DNA of 64,000 nt, taken from positions 62,001-126,000 of the forward strand of contig NZ_WOFB01000015.1 of NCBI RefSeq assembly GCF_009733865.1, in the 5' to 3' direction. The DNA is from Oceanobacillus salinisoli (GTDB lineage: Bacteria > Bacillota > Bacilli > Bacillales > Amphibacillaceae). Each line of letters starts with the position of its first letter. Position 1 is the stretch's first letter. The position numbers were made by a program, and so were the translations under genes. Shown here one piece after another: positions 1 through 7,452 of this stretch. Below the pieces are notes generated by a model. It saw only the letters and a program-made list of their open reading frames with translations. It searched no databases and was not told where the DNA came from.

Positions 1-52
1 CTGGCATGGCCAGGCGCAGTCCGTACGTCGCTAAACGGGCGCTTGCGCTTTT
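1..52. repeat. GC-rich repeat-like segment at the end of rsmD
   Basis: This stretch is much richer in G+C than its surroundings and contains GCGCTTGCGC followed by CTTTTCTTA. It resembles an interspersed repeat often seen downstream of genes in Bacillaceae, recalled from memory and not checked by alignment. It supplies the last codons and the TAG stop of rsmD. The window edge cuts it off, so its full length is unknown. Confidence 0.4.
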
Positions 53-597
53 CTTAATATCGTTATTCCTATCGTTCCTCCATAATTATCTTGCTTCAAT
101 ATTTCAAATGAATGCTTCATACCAGATAAATCCTCTTTGGGATCGTGCTCACAATAAATAATCCCATCATCAGACAACAACTGAAACTCTACAATCTGAT
201 TTATTAATTTTACATAATCAACTTTTCCATATGGAGGATCCAATAAAATTAAATCAAATATTATTTCTCTTTTTGCAGACGCTTTCAACGCACGAAAAGC
301 ATCTGCACGAAAAACCTCTACGCTGTCTTCCAACCTTAAAGCTTTTATATTCTCTGTTATTGTATGTACTGCTTTCGGGTGTTTATCTACAAAAACACCT
401 GAAGTCATTCCTCTGCTTATTGCCTCTATTCCTAATGAACCACTTCCTGCAAATAAATCGAGAACCTTACCACCATCAAAAAACGGGCCAATTACTTGAA
501 ATACGGATTCTTTCACTTTATCAGTAGTAGGTCTTGTTGATTTACCAGGAACTGCTTTTAATTGTCTTCCTTTAAATTCCCCAGCAATGACCCTCAT
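31..597 (-). CDS. rsmD: 16S rRNA (guanine966-N2)-methyltransferase RsmD
   Basis: RsmD uses S-adenosylmethionine to methylate the N2 of G966 in 16S rRNA on the small subunit. The 188-residue product has the SAM-binding glycine loop DLFAGSGSLG (about residues 47-56) and the N6/N2 methylase motif DPPY (120-123). The ATG at 597 was chosen over a longer reading because it follows AGAGGTGG at good spacing and gives the family N-terminus MRVIAGEFKG. In B. subtilis the gene is ylbH and sits next to ylbG and coaD; coaD would lie just outside the window. The C-terminus AQAPV appears to be encoded by the adjoining GC-rich repeat, so the native end may have been replaced. Confidence 0.93.
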   Translation of the reverse strand: MRVIAGEFKGRQLKAVPGKSTRPTTDKVKESVFQVIGPFFDGGKVLDLFAGSGSLGIEAISRGMTSGVFVDKHPKAVHTITENIKALRLEDSVEVFRADAFRALKASAKREIIFDLILLDPPYGKVDYVKLINQIVEFQLLSDDGIIYCEHDPKEDLSGMKHSFEILKQDNYGGTIGITILRKAQAPV

Positions 598-644
598 GTA
601 TCCACCTCTATTAACGTATGTTGAAAGCAATAGTCTTTTAAGTG

Positions 645-664
645 CGTGTTTTGAACATCCTCTT
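645..664. repeat. Terminal remnant of repeat family F
   Basis: The segment TTTTGAACATCCTCTTTAAA matches the right end of the two larger family F copies (near 20.7 and 54.7 kb), which end in TTTTTGAACATCCTCT. Only the terminal 20 bases are recognisable, so this is a remnant or a chance match. Confidence 0.35.
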
Positions 665-752
665 TAAACATACTTTCAAATTTTATTTGCTTTTTATCCT
701 ACCATAAAAAGAGAGTGCTGCAAACTAATAAGAAATTAATTGTATTTTTAAT

Positions 753-782
753 GTATATTAAAAAATCTCCATGTACATAATA
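753..782 (+). promoter_or_regulatory. Candidate sigma-F/sigma-G promoter of csfG
   Basis: GTATA at 753-757 is followed after 15 bases by GTACATAATA (773-782). This fits the forespore consensus of a GTATA-like -35 with an A-rich -10; the CATAATA portion also fits a sigma-G -10 (CAnnnTA). It lies about 7 bases upstream of the inferred start of the RNA. Confidence 0.55.
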
Positions 783-788
783 ATAATG

Positions 789-940
789 ATACAACTACTT
801 AATTAGTTGTTTCAAAACACGGAGAAGACTTAAACTTCCCCATAAGTTCTTCCTCCGGTTTCTCCTCTCCCTTTGCCTATTTGTTTTTCTTAGAAAAAAC
901 AAAGGGACCTGCAGAATGATTTCTGCAGGTTTATTTTTTT
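789..940 (+). ncRNA. csfG: Candidate CsfG sporulation-specific small RNA
   Basis: CsfG is a forespore-expressed non-coding RNA conserved in endospore formers and, as recalled, located between ylbG and ylbH (rsmD) in B. subtilis. This locus sits exactly between rsmD and ylbG and is transcribed opposite to both. It has a sigma-F/G-like promoter at 753-782. It carries a long pyrimidine-rich stretch (838-878) with CTTCCTCC and TTTCTCCTCTCCC, then a CCCTTTG/CAAAGGG hairpin, and ends in a strong terminator. The roughly 150-nt length is inferred from promoter and terminator. Its role is unknown. A covariance-model search would confirm identity. Confidence 0.72.
908..940 (+). terminator. Rho-independent terminator of csfG
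   Basis: A perfect 9-bp stem CCTGCAGAA/TTCTGCAGG with a TGAT loop is followed by TTTATTTTTTT. Confidence 0.85.
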
Positions 941-965
941 ACGTTAGAAAGTATAAAATTTTAGC
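941..965 (-). repeat. Repeat family C, partial copy
   Basis: ACGTTAGAAAGTATAAAATTTTAGC matches, in reverse orientation, the conserved end of family C (full copies at 6338-6450 and 62815-62931). It starts directly after the csfG terminator. The rest of 966-1138 has no recognisable gene or further element. Confidence 0.6.
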
Positions 966-1138
966 TTAGTAGTTACTTCTTCCATGCGGCTAAGAATGTT
1001 AGCATCCTTCCGTAAATATCATGACAAGTTGTAAATGCCCCCGCAAAGCTAAAAGTAGATGATTCAAGTAAGCTTTCAGGATAGTAACACAGGGAGTGGC
1101 CTCGCTAAATCATAGCTTTTCCAATCTTTATCTTCCCA

Positions 1139-1414
1139 TTAGATTCCCATTTTGTAATCGTATTGTTTTGCTTTATCCGGTTTAGCATTTTCATAATCTG
1201 TTCGAATAAACGGCCTATAGGATTTTTCAACCTTTGATACAAAGGGGAGTTTTAACAATTTTGTTTCTATATAATCGATATCTGCCTTGTTCACATAAAG
1301 AACAGCATACTTTAATCTCCTGGAAGCATATATTAAGTTTCCATGACGCTTAATTTGTTTCAAATTCTTCATATGTTGAAACCAAATAATCAAGCCCTGT
1401 CGATTCGTTCTCAT
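1139..1414 (-). CDS. ylbG: YlbG family protein (UPF0298)
   Basis: This 91-residue soluble protein belongs to the YlbG/UPF0298 family of Bacilli, recognised by its N-terminal pattern RxxLIIWFQ and its position between ylbF and rsmD. Its function is unknown. The length matches B. subtilis YlbG (about 90 residues). The ATG at 1414 follows a GAGGAATT ribosome binding site. It is read in the same direction as ylbF, 150 bases downstream of it, with a weak hairpin between, so it may be partly cotranscribed with ylbF. No catalytic motif is visible. Confidence 0.88.
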   Translation of the reverse strand: MRTNRQGLIIWFQHMKNLKQIKRHGNLIYASRRLKYAVLYVNKADIDYIETKLLKLPFVSKVEKSYRPFIRTDYENAKPDKAKQYDYKMGI

Positions 1415-1535
1415 TTCTAATTCCTCACTATTTCGTATAGTATATTAAAAACAGTTATAGCTACTGTGATATTTAAAAAGCAATTAAACTTAGAAAAAGA
1501 TCTTATGTATGTAAAAATAATAGTTATTCAACTAA

Positions 1536-1555
1536 CCTTCAGAAACTACTGAAGG
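1536..1555 (-). terminator. Weak hairpin downstream of ylbF
   Basis: CCTTCAG/CTGAAGG stem with a 6-base loop lies directly after ylbF. There is no clear T-run on the minus strand, so termination would be inefficient. Confidence 0.35.
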
Positions 1556-1565
1556 CTAGCCGAAT

Positions 1566-1997
1566 TTAAGAGGCGCATCCACATGCTCCCCCATGTCCAC
1601 AACCACTATCTGTCAATGCTGCCCCATCTCTAGGTGCTTTGATTTGTTCACTTACACTGTTTGCAACATATTGACTAATTTCATCCAATAGTTTTTGAAG
1701 GTTGCGTTCTGCTATTTTATAAGATGCCACTTTTTCATTCATATCCATTTCACGTTTTGTCGTTCTAACCTTTTTCATTATTTCATTGTAGTCAGGGTGA
1801 TACCTTCCAAAACGCTGTATATCGTCGTAGTGACTTTTCATATCATTAAAAGCCTTAATCAGCTTTTGCGCTTCTTTATCTTCATCAAGTGCAACCCGAG
1901 ACTTCTTGTAGTCTTCCATAACCTCTGATTCCATAACCATTTTACCAAGTTTCTCAGAATGATCCAGAATATCTACATATTCCAAAGTTGCTATCAT
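1566..1997 (-). CDS. ylbF: YlbF, regulator of RNase Y (YlbF-YmcA-YaaT complex)
   Basis: YlbF works with YmcA (RicF) and YaaT in a soluble complex that modulates RNase Y-dependent mRNA processing and, in B. subtilis, competence, biofilm formation and sporulation. The 143-residue protein is largely helical with Lys/Glu-rich amphipathic stretches. Its C-terminal tail has three cysteines in the pattern CGHGGACGC (near 133-141), as expected for the [4Fe-4S] cluster reported for this complex. Translation should begin at the ATG at 1997 behind GGAGGTG, six codons inside the longest open frame. It lies in the conserved ylbG-ylbF-ylbE-ylbD order. Confidence 0.93.
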   Translation of the reverse strand: MIATLEYVDILDHSEKLGKMVMESEVMEDYKKSRVALDEDKEAQKLIKAFNDMKSHYDDIQRFGRYHPDYNEIMKKVRTTKREMDMNEKVASYKIAERNLQKLLDEISQYVANSVSEQIKAPRDGAALTDSGCGHGGACGCAS

Positions 1998-2064
1998 CAA
2001 AACACCTCCAATCATATTTTATCATTTATTTATCTTTCTGAAAACATATTAAGATTTCTTTGTT

Positions 2065-2298
2065 CTAATCCTTCATAGCTCCAGCAAATTTGGCAAGCAT
2101 ATTTAACATTTGAACATTATTTCCGAACCTTTCCATTCTTTGTGGAAGTGTTTTTCCATAAAATATTTTTGCTTCTTTTTCCATTTCACGTAAACTGTTG
2201 GGGTCTCTAGTTAAATAACGGTACCAAATCGGGTTATATCGAATAAAGTTGACTAAATCTGGTCGATTCGATAGAAACTGATAGACAGATGGGTCCAT
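2065..2298 (-). CDS. ylbE: YlbE-like protein
   Basis: A 77-residue protein of the YlbE family, characterised by the N-terminal pattern MDPxVYQFLSxRPDL and Trp/Tyr residues around position 30. Function is not established. The family co-occurs with YlbD, a proposed spore-coat component, so a sporulation role is an inference from neighbourhood only. The ATG at 2298 is preceded by AAGGAGAG. The upstream ylbD stop lies 11 bases away, so the two are almost certainly cotranscribed and translationally linked. Confidence 0.85.
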   Translation of the reverse strand: MDPSVYQFLSNRPDLVNFIRYNPIWYRYLTRDPNSLREMEKEAKIFYGKTLPQRMERFGNNVQMLNMLAKFAGAMKD

Positions 2299-2309
2299 AT
2301 TATCTCTCC

Positions 2310-2726
2310 TTAATCCCGAAACCAATTAAACGGACGGGAGTGTTGTGCATTTTGATGTGGTGGATGCTGAAATTGGTCAACCAATTCCTGAACAGAGGCT
2401 ATGGTTTTATTCAGATTAGACACTTGGTTCTGTATTTTATTCATATCTATGTTTTCGGTTAACTTCATTAACTGACTCATCAACTCAAAATTCTTCTCTT
2501 CTGCCTTATCTTTAGACTTTGCTCTGGACTGTCTCGTCGTTTGATCATCTTTTTCTTTAAATTGATCCCAATAGGGGTCTTCTTCACCTAACAATACCCA
2601 TTTTTCATAATACTCTTGCCATGTTCTACCGCTTTTTCTTATTTCTCTGAGCAACAATGGATATTTGTTGACAAATTGTTTAAACGATACAACAGATGGA
2701 TGCAATTTCTGGTCTTCATTTTCCAT
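2310..2726 (-). CDS. ylbD: YlbD, putative spore coat protein
   Basis: This 138-residue protein matches the YlbD family: a conserved N-terminal region (HPSVxxFKxFVxxYPxL, then WQEYYEKWVLLGEEDPYW) followed by a charged linker (about 57-75) and a C-terminal coiled-coil-like segment (80-118). YlbD is annotated as a putative coat protein in spore formers, and there is no enzymatic motif. The ATG at 2726 has a GGGGTGAG ribosome binding site. It precedes ylbE by 11 bases and probably forms a two-gene unit with it. Confidence 0.85.
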   Translation of the reverse strand: MENEDQKLHPSVVSFKQFVNKYPLLLREIRKSGRTWQEYYEKWVLLGEEDPYWDQFKEKDDQTTRQSRAKSKDKAEEKNFELMSQLMKLTENIDMNKIQNQVSNLNKTIASVQELVDQFQHPPHQNAQHSRPFNWFRD

Positions 2727-2841
2727 AAACTCACCCCATAGATAGTCATTTATACTATATAAAATATGCTGCTGTCATTTAACTGTGCTAATCGTGCATC
2801 CATCGTGTGAAATGTGAATTTTACTAATGTACTAAATGAAA

Positions 2842-3903
2842 TTATAATGCTTGTGCTAAAAAGTTCTGTGTATAATGAAGACGATAAACACCGACCCCAA
2901 TATGGGTATATTCGTCATTAAACAATGCTTCACGGTGTCCTTCACTATTGAGCCACCCTTCCATTGCAGCTGGTGCATCTGTATATTGTGCAGCAATATT
3001 TTCACCTGCTGACACGTAGAAAACTTCCTTAGCAGCCAATCGCTCCTTTAAACCTTCTCCATCCAGCCCAAAATGGGAAAAATAATCATTTTCAGCCATA
3101 TCCTTACTATGCTCGTAAGCAACCTCACTGACCGTATCCTCCCACTCCAGAGCTTTTTTACCTTGTCTTTCACGCATTACATTTGTAATATCATAAATTT
3201 GCTTTTCCATCCCCTTTTCGACAGCTTTCCACTCTTCTTCACTCATGTTGGGTTCCCCTGGCAATTCTCCTCGATAAACAATTTCATATGGACGATGTTT
3301 TAGCAGGGTATCAGCTGTTAAAATGCGAACAGAAGAAAGTTCCTCTGTAAATGAATCAAAGTATAATTGCATAAATACTTCATTGGAGACTTTAACTAGT
3401 GGACGAATTTTCACATCTTCCTCTGTTAATCGAAAAGTATAAGAAGATAAAGTTTCACTATAGGTGATTTCATCGGAAAAATTAAACTCATTCTGTAATT
3501 CTTCATATGCTTGTCCAATATAAATTGGATCTAGTTCTAAATGGTCACCTGTAGCATATATGGAAACAATTTCTTTATCCAAAACTCCAAATTGTACATA
3601 TTCAGAATTTGCTTTCTTATAAACCCACCATTCATATCCATATGCACTTGGATCCTTTCGTAAAGGCTCCCCAAATTGTTCCAGCAATTCATTTTCCGTT
3701 TGGCTAATCCACCTAAAAATATTCTCTCTAAATAATTCTTCAGGAACGACTTTTGTATCCAGCACACTTCTCTTTTCCTTCACGAAATCAACTGTATTTT
3801 CCATAGCCTTATCTTCGGACATATCAGTTTGTTCCATAAAATAAAAGACTGCTAAAGCAATAATCATTACTAATACTAAGCTTTGAATAAACCGCATCTT
3901 CAA
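2842..3903 (-). CDS. ylbC: YlbC, membrane-anchored CAP-domain protein
   Basis: An N-terminal hydrophobic segment (about 4-23) anchors or exports the protein. Residues about 55-200 form a CAP-associated N-terminal domain, and about 235-350 a CAP/SCP (PR-1-like) domain with the typical HSKDMAENDYFSH and GENIA motifs. CAP proteins of Bacilli are extracytoplasmic and mostly of unknown function; some relate to spores or the cell wall. The family match is YlbC, expected at this position. Two starts are possible: TTG at 3903, 6 bases after AAGGGGA, or ATG at 3897, 12 bases after it. The B. subtilis neighbour ylbB is absent. Confidence 0.86.
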   Translation of the reverse strand: MKMRFIQSLVLVMIIALAVFYFMEQTDMSEDKAMENTVDFVKEKRSVLDTKVVPEELFRENIFRWISQTENELLEQFGEPLRKDPSAYGYEWWVYKKANSEYVQFGVLDKEIVSIYATGDHLELDPIYIGQAYEELQNEFNFSDEITYSETLSSYTFRLTEEDVKIRPLVKVSNEVFMQLYFDSFTEELSSVRILTADTLLKHRPYEIVYRGELPGEPNMSEEEWKAVEKGMEKQIYDITNVMRERQGKKALEWEDTVSEVAYEHSKDMAENDYFSHFGLDGEGLKERLAAKEVFYVSAGENIAAQYTDAPAAMEGWLNSEGHREALFNDEYTHIGVGVYRLHYTQNFLAQAL

Positions 3904-4041
3904 CCGATTCCCCTTTTCCGATTTTAAATATACTTCATTCTATGTCAAAATAAGAGGATACATTCTCTTTTCTCTATCATTTTTAAGATAATTTGTTTTT
4001 CTATAGCTCTTATTGCTGAATTGATATAAACTTCGAACTAG

Positions 4042-4244
4042 TATTGTGCAACGTTGATTTCCGCTCCAGGCAGTCGCGCACTTTAGGGCAACGCTTTAGC
4101 CTCCTCGGAGGAAATACACGGAGACTCCTACGGGAAAAATGGCATCGGTGAGACCCCTAAAGAAGACAGCACGATGAGGCTCACCAGCCACCCTAAGGTG
4201 CGCGTAGTGTATTTCCGTAGCAATAGTATTTATCTCAAATTAAA
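4042..4244 (+). repeat. Repeat family A, copy 1
   Basis: The core 4110-4216 is bounded by inverted GGAAATACAC and GTGTATTTCC and contains GGCATCGGTGAGACCCCTAA and GAGGCTCACCAGCC. It matches the second copy at 24852-24998, in opposite orientation, along almost its whole length, including the flanking TTATCTCAAATTAAA. An outer segment GTGCAACGTTGATTTCCGCT recurs near 20.77 kb. No protein is encoded. Similar GC-rich palindromic intergenic repeats are common in Bacillaceae. Confidence 0.8.
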
Positions 4245-4326
4245 GTTTTCTGCAAAAAGCAACCCCCCTTTTGGAAACAGCCTTTGCTATTAATCAATAT
4301 ACTTATATTATTTATAATTTTTTCAA

Positions 4327-4355
4327 TTGCATCTTAAGCGTTTTCGTACTATTAT
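4327..4355 (+). promoter_or_regulatory. Candidate sigma-A promoter of the YugN-like gene
   Basis: TTGCAT (4327-4332) and TATTAT (4350-4355) are separated by 17 bases, placing the start point about 30 bases before the coding region. Confidence 0.5.
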
Positions 4356-4389
4356 AAGATAATGAGGACAATTATGCGAGGTGAAGAAA

Positions 4390-4755
4390 ATGAAGATAGA
4401 AAACACTGGAATTGAAGATGCGGTATTAGATTTGAAACCTCTTGATCATCTTACCGGAAAACATGCTTTTATTCGTGCTGGTCAATGGGATTATGAACGG
4501 GTAACTTATGATTACAAAATTGGGTCTAAAGAAAAGAATATTACATACTATATTCGTATTCAAGGTTATGCTATCGAAGGGGACGTGGATAGCGGCGATG
4601 CTGTAATTAAACTGTTAACCCCTCTCTTAGGGAAGCATTATTACCCTCACGGTGTCGAATATGGAGAAGGAGAAGAATTTCCTGAAAGTATGGTTGAACG
4701 CGCAAAAACGTTACTATCTAAAGTAGCTGAAGAACTCGAACCATATAAAAAGTAA
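4390..4755 (+). CDS. YugN-like family protein (YlbA position)
   Basis: A 121-residue cytosolic protein of the YugN-like family; B. subtilis has a member, YlbA, at this position between ylbC and ctaG. No catalytic function is known. Conserved family features include the GQWDYERVTYDY and GEGEEFP stretches. The ATG at 4390 sits 5 bases after GAGGTGA; the GTG at 4381 overlaps that ribosome binding site and is rejected. The gene stands alone on the plus strand with its own promoter-like sequence and shares a terminator with the convergent DUF420 gene. Confidence 0.8.
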   Translation: MKIENTGIEDAVLDLKPLDHLTGKHAFIRAGQWDYERVTYDYKIGSKEKNITYYIRIQGYAIEGDVDSGDAVIKLLTPLLGKHYYPHGVEYGEGEEFPESMVERAKTLLSKVAEELEPYKK

Positions 4756-4775
4756 TTATCATTCTCTAATTTACT

Positions 4776-4812
4776 AAAAGGGTGTGAACTTATTTCAAGT
4801 TCACACCCTTTT
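4776..4812. terminator. Bidirectional terminator between YugN-like and DUF420 genes
   Basis: A perfect 16-bp stem AAAAGGGTGTGAACTT/AAGTTCACACCCTTTT with a 5-base loop. The A/T-rich outer ends act as T-tracts for both convergent genes. Confidence 0.88.
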
Positions 4813-4815
4813 AAG

Positions 4816-5280
4816 TTAAAACCCCCATATAGCCTTAAAAAGATTAGTTGTTTCTCCTACATCAAAAAGAATATACAAGAATAAGTAAACCATAATTCCC
4901 GTAATTGCTGTAAAAAACCATATGATTGATGTGACAGGACCAATCTTTTGATGCTTTTCAATCTTACGCTTAAATGCAAGTGTTAGGGATATAATTCCGA
5001 AAATTGCCCCTGTTGTTGCCAGGATAATATGGAATATAAGGAAAATTGTATAGTATATTTCTAATTCAGCGGGTCCTCCAAAACGCGTATTTCCTACAAA
5101 TATCGTCCGTGACATATAGATGATGAAAAACAACAAAGCACTTACAGATGCAGCAATCATTGTTATTTTATGGGCTTTAACTCGCCCTTTAGCTATAAAT
5201 CTCCACCCGAATGCAACGAATATTGCACTCAAAAGTATGAAAAATGTACTTAGTGTCGGTAAAAAAGGCATAATTTGCAT
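4816..5280 (-). CDS. DUF420 membrane protein (YozB-like)
   Basis: The 154-residue protein has four predicted membrane spans (about 8-28, 38-58, 72-96 and 115-142) and belongs to the DUF420/YozB family, often encoded beside cytochrome oxidase genes. The single histidines and conserved NTRFGG loop suggest a role in heme-copper oxidase assembly, but that is inference from context. It lies 48 bases downstream of ctaG and is probably cotranscribed. ATG at 5280 is 3 bases after AAGGAAT; ATG at 5271 is the alternative. Confidence 0.82.
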   Translation of the reverse strand: MQIMPFLPTLSTFFILLSAIFVAFGWRFIAKGRVKAHKITMIAASVSALLFFIIYMSRTIFVGNTRFGGPAELEIYYTIFLIFHIILATTGAIFGIISLTLAFKRKIEKHQKIGPVTSIIWFFTAITGIMVYLFLYILFDVGETTNLFKAIWGF

Positions 5281-5328
5281 AATTCCTTTCTATAAAAAAT
5301 ATATCATAATTTTATTAATCAAACTCAA

Positions 5329-6240
5329 TTAATGTGTTTCTAATGTTGTATTGGTATTAGGTAATTCATCAATTTTAGATCCATCCGCCTTAAACCAACC
5401 ATACAACACACTTGTTAACACCGCACCATATGTAAATTCCTGAATCACTTTCATAATAATACCACCTAATTGCTGGTCTCCCATGATACTTAGCGGTGAG
5501 AACATTTCCGGTCCGGATAGCTCTGAAGCAATCCCAGTCAAAATATCTGCCGGAACACAGAGGCTTAAAGCAGTAAGCCATGCCCCATCATGTGTATAAG
5601 CAGCATAAAGAGGGGCTGAAGCAAATATAATTAAAACACAGGCAGGGGTAATAAGTACACTATTCACAAAAATATAGGCTACTTTCAGCAACGGTTTTAA
5701 TTTATCCAACTCCTTAACAGGTGCCAGCAACGGAAGCCACATAATAAATGCAGCGATTAATAAAAATAGATGGATGATAGTATGTGCCATTGGTGACGAC
5801 TTAGAAAAATTAAAGATTACTGGAATATGATACAGGCTAAACAATCCATTAAAAAATAATAGAGAAATAATAGGCTTTGTTAAAAAGTCAATAATATTGC
5901 CGAGCACTGGAACATGGTATATTTTTTTCCATATCCATACAGGCAACCCTTTTATGATTAAAATGGGAACGATGATTAAATAGATTGCCATCTGAGTCAT
6001 ATGTGCTGTTAACATGATATGGGATAATAAATCGACAGGCGATCCTTTCGCAATATAAATTAAAACGATACCGATATAAAACGAAAATTGCTGGATCCGG
6101 GTTGGTCTTGTGTCGCCGCCAAATATATGACGGTATGGACCAGTTATAAGATAATACGCAATTGCTATTACAAGAAGAAATATAAAAAAGTAAGGGCTCC
6201 ATAATGCACGAAAGCCAAATATCTGCAGTTCTAGCCACAT
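5329..6240 (-). CDS. ctaG: CtaG, cytochrome caa3 oxidase assembly factor
   Basis: This 303-residue polytopic membrane protein (about seven spans) belongs to the CtaG_Bacillus family, required for forming active caa3 oxidase. Typical features are the histidine-containing segments LLSHIMLTAHMTQM and PMAHTIIHL and the charged loop GPYRHIFGGDTRPT. It is unrelated to the Cox11-type CtaG. ATG at 6240 follows GGAGTGAG. In B. subtilis ctaG ends the ctaCDEFG operon. Here a strong terminator and a family C repeat separate it from ctaF, so it probably has its own promoter. Confidence 0.92.
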   Translation of the reverse strand: MWLELQIFGFRALWSPYFFIFLLVIAIAYYLITGPYRHIFGGDTRPTRIQQFSFYIGIVLIYIAKGSPVDLLSHIMLTAHMTQMAIYLIIVPILIIKGLPVWIWKKIYHVPVLGNIIDFLTKPIISLLFFNGLFSLYHIPVIFNFSKSSPMAHTIIHLFLLIAAFIMWLPLLAPVKELDKLKPLLKVAYIFVNSVLITPACVLIIFASAPLYAAYTHDGAWLTALSLCVPADILTGIASELSGPEMFSPLSIMGDQQLGGIIMKVIQEFTYGAVLTSVLYGWFKADGSKIDELPNTNTTLETH

Positions 6241-6337
6241 ACATACTCACTCCAAAATGGATATTTTCTTTATTATACAATATACAGATAGTGGAAACCT
6301 ATTTAGAATGTGACGAAATTATAAACAAACACTTTAG

Positions 6338-6450
6338 AAAAACTCGCATTCGCTCGTCCTTTAGCGAATGGGTAGTTTTTCTTATACTTAGGACGTTAAA
6401 ATTTTAGCTGCGTCGAAAAACTTTGCTAAAATTTTATACTTTCCTAACGT
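6338..6450 (+). repeat. Repeat family C, full copy 1
   Basis: The element begins with a terminator-like hairpin (AGAAAAACT ... CATTCGCT/AGCGAATG ... AGTTTTTCT, 6337-6390) and ends in AAATTTTATACTTTCCTAACGT. It matches the reverse complement of 62815-62931 along its length. Its right end lies 2 bases from the ctaF terminator. It separates ctaF from ctaG. Confidence 0.8.
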
Positions 6451-6452
6451 AT

Positions 6453-6484
6453 AAAGAGATCGGGATATACATCCCGATCTCTTT
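6453..6484 (-). terminator. Terminator of the ctaCDEF operon
   Basis: A perfect 14-bp stem AAAGAGATCGGGAT/ATCCCGATCTCTTT with an ATAC loop lies directly downstream of ctaF. Confidence 0.88.
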
Positions 6485-6509
6485 AGTTATCATCTGTATT
6501 GTTATTATT

Positions 6510-6824
6510 TTACCACCAAATAATAGTCGTAAAAGTAAGAATGGTTATGATGGCAATCCATATGCCACCATATATTAAAGCTGCAATTACTTCATGTCCC
6601 TTGTCTTTCATATGCATAAAATAGTAAAACTGAAACCCAACTTGCACGACAGCTAGTGTAAGTATAACCGGAATTACATAAGTCTTATCCATTCCTGCTG
6701 CAACAACAAGAAATGCAATTAATGTAAAGATAATCATTAGTGCAAAAGTAATAACTTGATGTTTCATTTCTTCTTTTTGCTTATGCCTTCTGAAGGAATT
6801 CAGTTTATTCGTGTGATCAGTCAT
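6510..6824 (-). CDS. ctaF: Cytochrome caa3 oxidase subunit IV
   Basis: The 104-residue product has three hydrophobic spans (about 25-45, 50-72 and 80-103) and a conserved FQFYYFMHMKDKGHE segment, typical of the small prokaryotic COX4 subunit. It stabilises the caa3 oxidase complex in the membrane. ATG at 6824 lies 3 bases after the ctaE stop, and the GGTGAG ribosome binding site is inside ctaE, implying translational coupling. It is the last gene before a strong terminator. Confidence 0.92.
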   Translation of the reverse strand: MTDHTNKLNSFRRHKQKEEMKHQVITFALMIIFTLIAFLVVAAGMDKTYVIPVILTLAVVQVGFQFYYFMHMKDKGHEVIAALIYGGIWIAIITILTFTTIIWW

Positions 6825-6827
6825 AAA

Positions 6828-7451
6828 TTAACTCACCATCCCCATCAAGTATACTACAGTGAAAATAAACACCCAAACGACATCAATAAAATGCCAGTAA
6901 ATAGCAAAAGTATTATATTTAGGTGCATTATACAAGCTTAATCCCCGTTTTGCATTTCGGACCATCAATGCAATTAACCAGCTCAAGCCAAACACAACGT
7001 GCCCTCCATGGAAGCCAACTAAGGTATAGAAAGCTGATCCAAATGCCGAGGAACGAAAAGTAAATTCATACTCATGTATATAGTGTGCAAATTCATATAT
7101 TTCACATGCAAGGAATGCGATACCAAGTAACGCAGTAATTCCAAACCACAATTGCATCTTCTTAAAGTTGTTGTTTTTCATGTGATAAATAGCATACACA
7201 CTGGTTAAAGAACTTGTTAATAACAAAATTGTCATAATAAACACAAGTTCTAAGCCAAATAAATCCTGTGAAGATGGTCCACCTGCAGTTGACTGATGTA
7301 ATGCCAAGTATGTTGCAAATAAACAAGCAAATAAAACTGTCTCCCCACCTAAGAAGAACCATAAACCAATATATTTATGTTTACCTTCTTGGGTTGCTTT
7401 GGCTGGATCCTGTGGAAAAGATTCAGGATTTAAGGAATGATCTTGACTCAT
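6828..7451 (-). CDS. ctaE: Cytochrome caa3 oxidase subunit III
   Basis: A 207-residue COX3-family protein with five predicted spans, including the signatures KYIGLWFFLGGE, FHGGHVVFGLSW and YWHFIDVVWVFIF. Subunit III supports proton uptake and stability of the oxidase. The ATG at 7451 overlaps the end of ctaD within 2 bases and its GGAGG site lies inside ctaD, so the genes are coupled. The length is typical for the five-span Bacillus form. Confidence 0.95.
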   Translation of the reverse strand: MSQDHSLNPESFPQDPAKATQEGKHKYIGLWFFLGGETVLFACLFATYLALHQSTAGGPSSQDLFGLELVFIMTILLLTSSLTSVYAIYHMKNNNFKKMQLWFGITALLGIAFLACEIYEFAHYIHEYEFTFRSSAFGSAFYTLVGFHGGHVVFGLSWLIALMVRNAKRGLSLYNAPKYNTFAIYWHFIDVVWVFIFTVVYLMGMVS

Positions 7452-7452
7452 A

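Noticed and set aside
231-527. 98-codon plus-strand frame inside rsmD
   Set aside because: It is antisense to a well-supported gene, Leu-rich and has no ribosome binding site.
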